From Willaertia magna (taxonomy: Eukaryota > Heterolobosea > Eutetramitea > Acrasida > Naegleriidae): DNA of 36,123 bases. Made by a program: the position numbers and the translations under genes. Of the stretch, positions 29,930-36,123 are shown piece by piece. The first letter of the stretch is position 1; the number at the start of each line of letters is the position of its first letter. The stretch is from positions 1 through 36,123 of the forward strand of contig CADWAF010000334.1 in the NCBI GenBank assembly GCA_902984215.1. Reading direction: 5' to 3'. A model generated the notes under the pieces. That model saw only the letters and a program-made list of their open reading frames with translations. It searched no databases and had not been told where the DNA came from.

Positions 29930-30292
29930 TTACGAGTGTCTTATTTTAATAAAAACGGCGATAGCCACACTTCCTGGAACAATTAACATGAAAGTCACCA
30001 GCACTTGAATCAAAAGAATTAAAACAATGATGGCTTTGGAAATATTGTAATACGACTTGGCGAGTTTAGAAAAAGAATTCCGATATTTCAACATGTAGAA
30101 GAACGGCAAACAAGCAACAATTGGAATTAAAAACAATAACACTATAAATACAACAACAACAAATGTGAAATCGTGAATAGATTCCTCATCATCCTTCTTT
30201 ATCTCTTCTTGTTTCAACTCACCAACTTCATCTCCACTACTAGAAGTGCTTTGCAGCAATCGTTTCGTTTCTCCCTCCTCCTCAAAAGACAT
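29930..30292 (-). CDS. Small two-helix membrane protein, possibly CD225/dispanin-like
   Basis: 120 residues from the ATG at 30292 (MSFEEEGETKRLLQ); an in-frame TTG further upstream is not a credible start. An acidic, Ser-rich cytosolic N-terminus (~1-42) is followed by two hydrophobic segments: ~43-67 (DFTFVVVVFIVLLFLIPIVA) and ~85-115 (NISKAIIVLILLIQVLVTFM). A short basic loop separates them (MLKYRNSFSKLAKSYYNISK). The PIVA...K...A..Y..ISKA layout recalls the CD225/dispanin fold, but the match is loose. Its start lies 48 nt from the divergent cryptochrome gene. Confidence 0.7.
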   Translation of the reverse strand: MSFEEEGETKRLLQSTSSSGDEVGELKQEEIKKDDEESIHDFTFVVVVFIVLLFLIPIVACLPFFYMLKYRNSFSKLAKSYYNISKAIIVLILLIQVLVTFMLIVPGSVAIAVFIKIRHS

Positions 30293-30340
30293 TTTTATAA
30301 TTGAAAGTAAAAGAATTCTAGACAGAAAAAATTTACCCAA

Positions 30341-31999
30341 ATGAATCCACTAAAGACAGTATTGGTTTGGTTCAGAAATGATTTGAGAGTTGCAGATAAT
30401 GAAGCTCTTTTCAAAGCATTAAAACAATGTAAATCTGAACAAAAGGTTTTACTACCAATGTATTTATTTAATTCTTTTGAAACAACCGAACCTTTTCCTT
30501 ACTCTCTTTCTGGATTATCTTCATGTGGACCAAGAAGAGCTAAATTCATAACTGAAACAGTTGTAGCATTAAGTAAAAGTTTATCAAGCAAAATACTGGT
30601 AAATGTAGTACCATTTGATTTAAATGACAATTGTAAAGAATTACAAGAATTTACAATGAAAATTATTGAAAAATATCAAGTTACTGACATTTATCTAAAT
30701 GAAGAAATTTGTGAATTTGAAAAACAAGTTGAAAAATCAATTTCAAAAGTTTGTAAAGAAAAAGATATTAAGTTACATTTAACTTGGAGTTCTACCTTAA
30801 TTCATAAAAAAGATTTACCTTACAAAGATATTAAGAATGATTTCCCCAAAGTATATAGCGCTTTTAAAAAGAAAATTGAAAAATCACAAACGTGGGAAGA
30901 GGATAAAGAGGATATTGTAAAAGATTGTTATGAAATTGACAGTAAAGAACTGGACGAATTTTTAATAAATAAAATAGAGAATAATGAAATTTTGGGTGAC
31001 ATTGAGACAAATGGAATAACTACATTTTTACAATCTAAATTATTTCCACATAAAACTATTGAGGAGATTGAAGAAGAAACAAAATATGATAATAGAAGTT
31101 CATTTAACTGGATTGGAGGAGAGGATAAGGCATTAGAAAGATTGAATAGTTATATTGATTCTAATTCATTTGAGACTTATGTTGATACGAGAAATGGAAA
31201 TATTGGAAGTGAATACTCAACCAAGTTATCACCTTACTTAGCTACTGGAGCTATTAGCCCAAGACAAATTTATCATAAAATTAAAGAGAATAAAACAAAC
31301 GATAATGAGAAGAGTGCACAATCAATGTATCAAGAATTACTTTGGAGAGATTTCTTTAGATTTTTAGCTAATAAGATGGGAAGATCTTTCTTTTTTGAAA
31401 AACAATTACAACCAAACAAAAAGTTAGATTATGAATGGATAATACCAACTAATCCATCAAATGATAATTTATTTCAATCTTGGTGCCAAGGAAAAACAGG
31501 ATATCCTTTTGTTGACGCTTGTATGAGAGAATTAAATCATACTGGATTTTTAAATAACAGAGGAAGGATGGTTGTTGCCTCATTCTTAGTAAAAGATATG
31601 CATTTAGATTGGAGATTAGGAGCAGAGTATTTTGAAAGAAATCTATTAGATAATGATCCACACAGTAACTATGGAAATTGGGCTTGGGCCGCTGGAATTG
31701 GTTGTGACTTTAGACCTCGTTATTTCAACCCAATAAAACAAGGTATCGATCACGATAAAGAAGCAAAGTTTATTAAGCGATGGGTAAGGGAAGTTAATAA
31801 GGTGACAACAGAAAAGAATGTGATTCATTGTCCTTCAAAATTATTAACAGATGAACAAAAAGAAAACCTAAAACTACCTTCCTACTATTGTAATGCAGTG
31901 GTAGATGTGAATTTACCAAGTAGTTTTAAATCTCATAAACGTGAAAAGAAAGAAAATAGTAAATCTAATTCATCTACAACAAGAAAGAAAAGAAAATAA
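30341..31999 (+). CDS. Cryptochrome DASH / photolyase family protein
   Basis: Intronless, 552 residues. The N-terminal photolyase domain begins TVLVWFRNDLRVADNEAL and runs to ~175. The FAD-binding helical domain (~280-505) shows KLSPYLATGAISPRQI, MYQELLWRDFFRFLANKMG, TGYPFVDACMRELNHTGFLN, NRGRMVVASFLVKDM and DWRLGAEYFERNLLDNDPHSNYGNWAW. The order and these motifs fit the CRY-DASH group, flavoproteins that repair cyclobutane dimers, chiefly in single-stranded DNA, and sense blue light. A basic tail ends RKKRK and could direct it to the nucleus. The usual DPR motif after the GIG segment reads CDFRPRYFN, a small deviation. The ATG at 30341 is the first in frame. Confidence 0.9.
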   Translation: MNPLKTVLVWFRNDLRVADNEALFKALKQCKSEQKVLLPMYLFNSFETTEPFPYSLSGLSSCGPRRAKFITETVVALSKSLSSKILVNVVPFDLNDNCKELQEFTMKIIEKYQVTDIYLNEEICEFEKQVEKSISKVCKEKDIKLHLTWSSTLIHKKDLPYKDIKNDFPKVYSAFKKKIEKSQTWEEDKEDIVKDCYEIDSKELDEFLINKIENNEILGDIETNGITTFLQSKLFPHKTIEEIEEETKYDNRSSFNWIGGEDKALERLNSYIDSNSFETYVDTRNGNIGSEYSTKLSPYLATGAISPRQIYHKIKENKTNDNEKSAQSMYQELLWRDFFRFLANKMGRSFFFEKQLQPNKKLDYEWIIPTNPSNDNLFQSWCQGKTGYPFVDACMRELNHTGFLNNRGRMVVASFLVKDMHLDWRLGAEYFERNLLDNDPHSNYGNWAWAAGIGCDFRPRYFNPIKQGIDHDKEAKFIKRWVREVNKVTTEKNVIHCPSKLLTDEQKENLKLPSYYCNAVVDVNLPSSFKSHKREKKENSKSNSSTTRKKRK

Positions 32000-32030
32000 A
32001 TTGTACATTCTGTTAAAAAATAAATTGTAT

Positions 32031-32070
32031 TTTCCCCGCCAAATATTGAATTGTATTTAGCGCGCTGAAA
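32031..32070. promoter_or_regulatory. E2F-like element pair upstream of TBCC
   Basis: Two GC-cored motifs sit in the 85-nt gap before the TBCC gene. TTTCCCCGCCAAA (32031-32043) reads TTTGGCGGGGAAA on the other strand. TTTAGCGCGCTGAAA (32056-32070) has the 8-bp palindrome AGCGCGCT. Both fit relaxed E2F sites. The surrounding gap is otherwise almost pure A/T. Confidence 0.4.
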
Positions 32071-32084
32071 ATCAAACAAAAAAA

Positions 32085-33017
32085 ATGGAAAATCAAAGCC
32101 TTAGCATAGAGCCATCTTCCGCATTAATTGTTGATTTTAATGATGATTCAAATGGGAATAACTTAAGTAATAATGGAATGGAAGAGAAAAGAAAGCAAAT
32201 ATTCGAAAGATTACAACAAAGAGAAGAAGAAAGAAAAAGTAAATTATCAGGTAATTCTCAAAAAGAAAATCCTTCATTATTTTGGAAGAATTTTAATGAA
32301 ATGTTAAATGATACAAATATAACACCATCTACTCTACAAGACTATTTAAATCAACATGTACATTATTTACCTAACTATGATGTGAGGCAAGCAAGTGAGA
32401 AAATCAAAAAAGTTCAAGAAGAAAATAAAAAGGAAAAGAAGAAGTTTTCATTTAAAAAGAAAACAATTTCTTCTATTGTTCAACAAAAAGAAGAAGAATT
32501 AAAAGAAGAAAAGAAAGAAATAATTAAAATTGAAAGTAATAAAACGATAATAGATTTAAATTTAAATGAAAATAAATCTATTTTAATTAAACCAACAAAA
32601 GAAAAGGAAACATTTTCAATTTGTAATGGAAATGAACAAATAATTGAATTAAAAGAAATATCAGGTGCTATTTATATTTCAAATTTAAATAATTGTAAAG
32701 TTTATTTAGGACCAACAAATGGTTCAATATTTTTATCTGATTGTAAAGATTGTGAGTTTCAATTGGCTAGTTGGCAATTAAGAATTCATAATAGTACAAG
32801 TTGTAAATTTTATGTTAATGTTAAAAATAATCCAATTATTGAAAATTGTAAAGAATTATTGTTTGGAAAATATAGTTATCATTATGATGGAGTTAATGAA
32901 CATTTACAACAATGTGAAATTTCAGAAGAAAAGAATAAATGGAATCAAGTTAATGATTTTCATTGGTTAAAAGCTAATGAACCAAGTCCAAACTTTAGGT
33001 ACATTGATTCAGAATAA
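32085..33017 (+). CDS. TBCC: Tubulin-folding cofactor C
   Basis: Intronless, 310 residues. Residues ~25-125 form the N-terminal helical, spectrin-like part (RKQIFERLQQREEERKSKLS; FWKNFNEMLND). A Lys/Glu-rich linker follows, then the C-CAP/TBCC beta-helix (~165-300): ISGAIYISNLNNCKVYLGP, GSIFLSDCKDCEFQLASWQL, RIHNSTSCKFYV, NPIIENCKELLFGKY and WNQVNDFHWLK. Arg233 in WQLRIHN is the conserved arginine that triggers GTP hydrolysis by beta-tubulin. In the cofactor pathway TBCC releases assembly-competent tubulin dimers. RP2 shares the domain but lacks this N-terminal part. Confidence 0.92.
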   Translation: MENQSLSIEPSSALIVDFNDDSNGNNLSNNGMEEKRKQIFERLQQREEERKSKLSGNSQKENPSLFWKNFNEMLNDTNITPSTLQDYLNQHVHYLPNYDVRQASEKIKKVQEENKKEKKKFSFKKKTISSIVQQKEEELKEEKKEIIKIESNKTIIDLNLNENKSILIKPTKEKETFSICNGNEQIIELKEISGAIYISNLNNCKVYLGPTNGSIFLSDCKDCEFQLASWQLRIHNSTSCKFYVNVKNNPIIENCKELLFGKYSYHYDGVNEHLQQCEISEEKNKWNQVNDFHWLKANEPSPNFRYIDSE

Positions 33018-33089
33018 AGTGAATGTTAATTTGTGTTGAAATTTTACTAAACATAATTGGCACAAATTCGCCTTAAACATACATTAACG

Positions 33090-34913
33090 TTAATTATATT
33101 TAAAATTCAACACTTTAATACAAGGATTTAATAACTGTACTTCTTGTTTATACTTTTCACAATTTCCTAAATATAATTTTTCTAAATAAACTAATGTGTT
33201 TACCATTTTCAATACTGTTTCTTTTGGTAATGAACTAGAATTCACTTTGAAAGAAACTAAATACCTTACATTGTTACACAATTCAGAGATAAACTTATCT
33301 GTCAATCCATGCCAATCTTTTAAGGTCAATCCAGTTAATAATGGTAAGTTCTTTACTAAATTTAATAATTGTCTTTCTTGTTTATCTTGTATTACATTAA
33401 AAGGTTCTTCTTTAAGGTAAATTCCCTGTCTCCAACTTTCTAATTCTTCTCTTTCATTACTTTCTTTAATTAATGCTAACTTTCTTAAATTTGGAAAATT
33501 AGTTTGCTTTAAAATTGCTGACAAATCTACCGTTACATAATATACATTTGTTAAAATTAACTTTTTTAAATTTTTTAATAATACTAAATTACTAAAAGAT
33601 AAGTTTGTAATTTTACTAATATTTAAATTTAAATATTGAATCATTTCAGAATTTAAATGATTTACAATTTGATTTAAATTATTATCTTTAGGAAAATTAG
33701 ATATCCATGTACTCATTTCAATCGATAATTTCTTCAATTTCTTTAATTCTTTTATTGATTTTAAAAATTCCAATTCATAATTAATTGTACAACAATCAGT
33801 TTTAAATTCTTCTAAATTATTCTTTAATTGTGACAATAAATGATAATTATTAAACTCTCCAAGATCAATTCCCAAATAAAAAATTAATTTCTTTAAATTA
33901 ATTAACTTGTCAATTCCTTTCCAACCATAAATATTTCTCTTTTTAACTTCATAAGTTGTATTTGTATGTGTAATATTTAATGATTGTAAAGAATTTGGTA
34001 AATATTCAAATAAATTAATTCTTTTATCATTTATTTCATCATTAATGTTTGTAAATCTTGTATAAACAAGTTTTAAATTCTTTAAATTAATTAATTCATT
34101 AAAATAATTTAATTGATGAACTGGAAGATAATAAGTTTGTAAATCTAAATCAATCAAGTTCTTTAAATTAGCGCCAATAACATCTAATGGAACAATATTA
34201 TTTTCCATTGTCATCATTTCACCTCTTGGACAGTAATAAATTGTAATTGTTAATTTTGTTAAATTTTGTAAATAATTTACGTATTTTGTAAAATTTGAAG
34301 TAGCAAATGTAGTCTCAGAGTGGTATTCAGTTATTTTATTATTATTTTTTAAAAGATCTAAATGATAAGAGTAATCAGTGACAGATGTCAATTGTGTAAA
34401 TTTTTGTAAATCATCAAATCTCATACAATATAATAATGTTAAATCATTTAATTTATTATAAAATGGTTCTAAATCATTAATATTTAATTCTTTATGATAT
34501 CTATTAAATATTAATTTATTTAATTTTGTATTTTCTAAATATTTTAAATATTTTAAAGAATTAATATTAACAGGTAAATATAATTCTTGTAAATTATTTA
34601 ATTGACTTAAAAAATCTTTACAAATTTCATCAAATAATTGTTGTAAAGTATTTCTTTTAAAAATAAATTTTGTTTTGTAAATACGAATTGTTTTTTTAAT
34701 TAATTGATTAAAATTTTTATTTACTAATTGAACACGGCAAAGTAAATAATTAAAATGTAAATATGAGAATATTAATAATTTAACATCTTCAGGAAGAATG
34801 TCAATATTTATTTGTTGGATTATTTGTTGTTGTTGTTGAATATCTAAATTTTCTTTTGTTTCTTTTCTTCTTTTTGCTGCAATTCTCTTTCTATTTGTTG
34901 TTTTTTCTTCCAT
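33090..34913 (-). CDS. F-box / leucine-rich-repeat protein
   Basis: Intronless, 607 residues. After a short Lys/Arg/Gln-rich start, an F-box-like segment (~35-75) reads ILPEDVKLLIFSYLHFNYLL then VNKNFNQLIKK. The rest is a series of irregular leucine-rich repeats (LNNLQELYLPVNINSLKYLK; LKNLIDLDLQTYYLP; FPNLRKLALIKESNE; LPLLTGLTLKDWHGLTDKFI). Such proteins usually act as substrate adaptors of SCF ubiquitin ligases; substrate unknown. The DNA is very AT-rich and the protein rich in Asn/Leu/Lys. Large F-box/LRR families are common in free-living amoebae, so orthology cannot be assigned. Confidence 0.85.
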   Translation of the reverse strand: MEEKTTNRKRIAAKRRKETKENLDIQQQQQIIQQINIDILPEDVKLLIFSYLHFNYLLCRVQLVNKNFNQLIKKTIRIYKTKFIFKRNTLQQLFDEICKDFLSQLNNLQELYLPVNINSLKYLKYLENTKLNKLIFNRYHKELNINDLEPFYNKLNDLTLLYCMRFDDLQKFTQLTSVTDYSYHLDLLKNNNKITEYHSETTFATSNFTKYVNYLQNLTKLTITIYYCPRGEMMTMENNIVPLDVIGANLKNLIDLDLQTYYLPVHQLNYFNELINLKNLKLVYTRFTNINDEINDKRINLFEYLPNSLQSLNITHTNTTYEVKKRNIYGWKGIDKLINLKKLIFYLGIDLGEFNNYHLLSQLKNNLEEFKTDCCTINYELEFLKSIKELKKLKKLSIEMSTWISNFPKDNNLNQIVNHLNSEMIQYLNLNISKITNLSFSNLVLLKNLKKLILTNVYYVTVDLSAILKQTNFPNLRKLALIKESNEREELESWRQGIYLKEEPFNVIQDKQERQLLNLVKNLPLLTGLTLKDWHGLTDKFISELCNNVRYLVSFKVNSSSLPKETVLKMVNTLVYLEKLYLGNCEKYKQEVQLLNPCIKVLNFKYN

Positions 34914-35002
34914 TTTTTTTATTGGTGTGTTTTTTACAAAACAAGAAAAACTTTCTAGTCTCTAAAATTAGTTTATTATTATTTACAAATATTTTAAATA
35001 AA

Positions 35003-35464
35003 TTAATCAATATTTACACTTCTTGTTTTTCTTTCTAAAGTTTTCTTTGGAATGTTAACTCTTAAAACACCATGTTCTAAATTTGCCTTAATACCATCCA
35101 AATCAACATTCTTTGGTAAATAAACACTTCTGCTAAATGATCCAACACTTCTTTCAACACAATGATATGTTTCATTCTCTTCTTTCTTTTCTTTCTTTAC
35201 TTCACCTGAAATTGTTAAGGTTCTATGTTGTTCATCTACATCAATTTTAATATCTTCTTTCTTCATACCAGGAACGTTACACACAACTTTTACTTCATTA
35301 GATGTTTCAGAAACGTCAGTTCTTGGTTTAAATTCTTTAAGTAATCTATCATCGTCACGATTTTGTAAAGATAATGCCCAAGGATTTACAAAGAAATGGT
35401 CAATCCAATCGTCATTGAAGATGTTTGAGTTTGCTAATTGTCTGTTGTTTTTGTTGCTTTGCAT
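35003..35464 (-). CDS. Small heat shock protein Hsp20 (alpha-crystallin domain)
   Basis: Intronless, 153 residues. A short N-terminal arm (~1-47, with WIDHFFVNPWAL) precedes the alpha-crystallin domain (~48-140): KPRTDVSETSNEVKVVCNVP, GMKKEDIKIDVDEQHRTLTI, SGEVKKEKK, the YHCVERSVGSFSRSVYLPKN strand region, and the family signature NLEHGVLRVNIPK. It is an ATP-independent holdase, likely cytosolic class. The C-terminal extension (KTLERKTRSVNID) lacks a clear I-x-I motif, so oligomerisation may be weak or altered. A TATA-like element lies upstream at 35567-35575. Confidence 0.93.
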   Translation of the reverse strand: MQSNKNNRQLANSNIFNDDWIDHFFVNPWALSLQNRDDDRLLKEFKPRTDVSETSNEVKVVCNVPGMKKEDIKIDVDEQHRTLTISGEVKKEKKEENETYHCVERSVGSFSRSVYLPKNVDLDGIKANLEHGVLRVNIPKKTLERKTRSVNID

Positions 35465-35566
35465 TGTGGTTGCTGGTTATGTTATTAATTGTTTTTATTG
35501 TTCTTTTTTAATTGTTTTTTAGTTGTTGAAACACAAAGTTGCGGATAATAATGAAATTGAGCTTTG

Positions 35567-35614
35567 TTTTTTATAGACACAACGGAATGATGGCAATTCC
35601 ATATTCCACTTCCG
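35567..35614 (-). promoter_or_regulatory. Putative Hsp20 promoter: TATA-like box plus GGAA cluster
   Basis: On the minus strand TATAAAAAA (35567-35575) lies about 103-111 nt upstream of the Hsp20 ATG. Just beyond it (35583-35614) are three GGAA-type units in one orientation and one inverted (GGAAG, GGAAT, GGAAT, ATTCC). Their spacing is not the strict 5-bp alternation of a canonical heat shock element, so only a degenerate HSE can be suggested. Confidence 0.35.
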
Positions 35615-35729
35615 ACAAATACTTTTTTGACTGCAATCTAAAAATGATTTTCATTTAAAAATAGCTACTTACTTAGAAACTCACATTGTAAACTTTTTAC
35701 AAAAGAAGTCTATAAGTTAAATTAATAAT

Positions 35730-36123
35730 TTATTGTTGTTGTTTTTCACATCTTTCATACATTGCTGAGAAAGCATTCTTAACAATTACATTCTCTGCCA
35801 ATCCCTTTTCCTTAACATAATCATGTATCTTCTTACCAATTTCTAAATCTTCTGGTTTCTTACATCCCTGTAAAACAGTTGCAATAACAAAAGCATCTGG
35901 AACTAAACCTAAACCTTCTAACTTCCAAAATGTATCTAAAGCATTATCCATTTGATTTCCATTGATATATGTTTTTATAAGACATCCATAAGCAACTAAA
36001 TCTGGTCTATATAATGATTTAAATATTTGTAACACTTCATCTACTGAACCTCTTTCTGCATAAATGTTAATGATTGTAGTATAAGTTATATAATTTAAAT
36101 TTAATTTCATTGTTTTCATTTGT
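35730..36123 (-). CDS. Pentatricopeptide-repeat protein, truncated at the window edge
   Basis: C-terminal fragment of at least 129 residues; the frame stays open to the right edge, so the N-terminus lies outside. PPR units of ~35 residues are visible: NYITYTTIINIYAERGSVDE, DLVAYGCLIKTYINGNQMDN and DAFVIATVLQGCKKPEDLEI, each with the paired helices and the V/A-x-T-Y start. PPR proteins bind RNA base by base in mitochondria or plastids; with no plastid expected here, a mitochondrial role is likely. No DYW or SMR end domain is present; the protein ends in YERCEKQQQ. Confidence 0.85.
   Translation of the reverse strand, partial: QMKTMKLNLNYITYTTIINIYAERGSVDEVLQIFKSLYRPDLVAYGCLIKTYINGNQMDNALDTFWKLEGLGLVPDAFVIATVLQGCKKPEDLEIGKKIHDYVKEKGLAENVIVKNAFSAMYERCEKQQQ

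Noticed and set aside
35583..35614. Canonical heat shock element upstream of Hsp20
   Set aside because: The GAA/TTC units are not in strict alternating 5-bp phase; recorded only as a degenerate cluster.
1..36123. tRNA, rRNA, transposon, CRISPR or viral remnants
   Set aside because: Gaps were read on both strands and nothing with tRNA-like arms, terminal repeats, transposase or polymerase motifs was seen.

Overview
This is a compact, AT-rich eukaryotic nuclear segment. It most resembles a heterolobosean amoeboflagellate of the Naegleria type; that is inferred from gene content and layout, not from a search. The support is: nearly every base codes; introns are 35-53 nt with GTAAGT-like donors and AG acceptors; start codons sit in A-rich contexts (aaaaATG); the genetic code is standard; and mitochondrial, secretory, nuclear-pore and ciliary genes lie side by side. 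No tRNA, rRNA, transposon, CRISPR array or viral element was seen.

Left part (1-6.9 kb): 3' end of a CIB/calcineurin-B-like EF-hand protein; a RhoGAP protein with a long coiled-coil tail; mitochondrial ribosome recycling factor; a membrane-anchored short-chain dehydrogenase (DHRS7-like); an overlooked 39-codon transmembrane ORF; a large coiled-coil protein (minus strand); and a two-exon twin-CX9C gene that reads as complex I subunit NDUFS5.

Middle (7-20.2 kb): the intronless 1932-residue CNOT1 scaffold of the CCR4-NOT deadenylase; a doubtful Asn-rich ORF; two unrecognised basic/Ser-rich proteins; SRP receptor beta; a small coiled-coil protein; the five-exon axonemal dynein intermediate chain DNAI4/WDR78 (IC138 type); and, convergent with it, the centriole protein CEP44.

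Right part (20.3-36.1 kb): a TPR protein whose stop overlaps that of a convergent coiled-coil protein; glutaryl-CoA dehydrogenase; proteasome maturation factor POMP/Ump1; TRAPPC2; a large FG nucleoporin of nuclear-basket type (Nup1/Nup153-like features); a small two-helix membrane protein; a CRY-DASH photolyase/cryptochrome; tubulin cofactor C; an F-box/leucine-rich protein; an Hsp20; and the start-truncated end of a PPR protein.

The genes do not form one operon-like pathway. There is, however, a notable share of microtubule and cilium genes (DNAI4, CEP44, TBCC and several coiled-coil proteins). GC-rich E2F-like motifs stand out in the AT-rich gaps upstream of several of them. The best second looks are those motifs, a 17-bp palindrome between CEP44 and the TPR gene, the 39-residue membrane ORF, the very short introns, and the unrecognised coiled-coil proteins.
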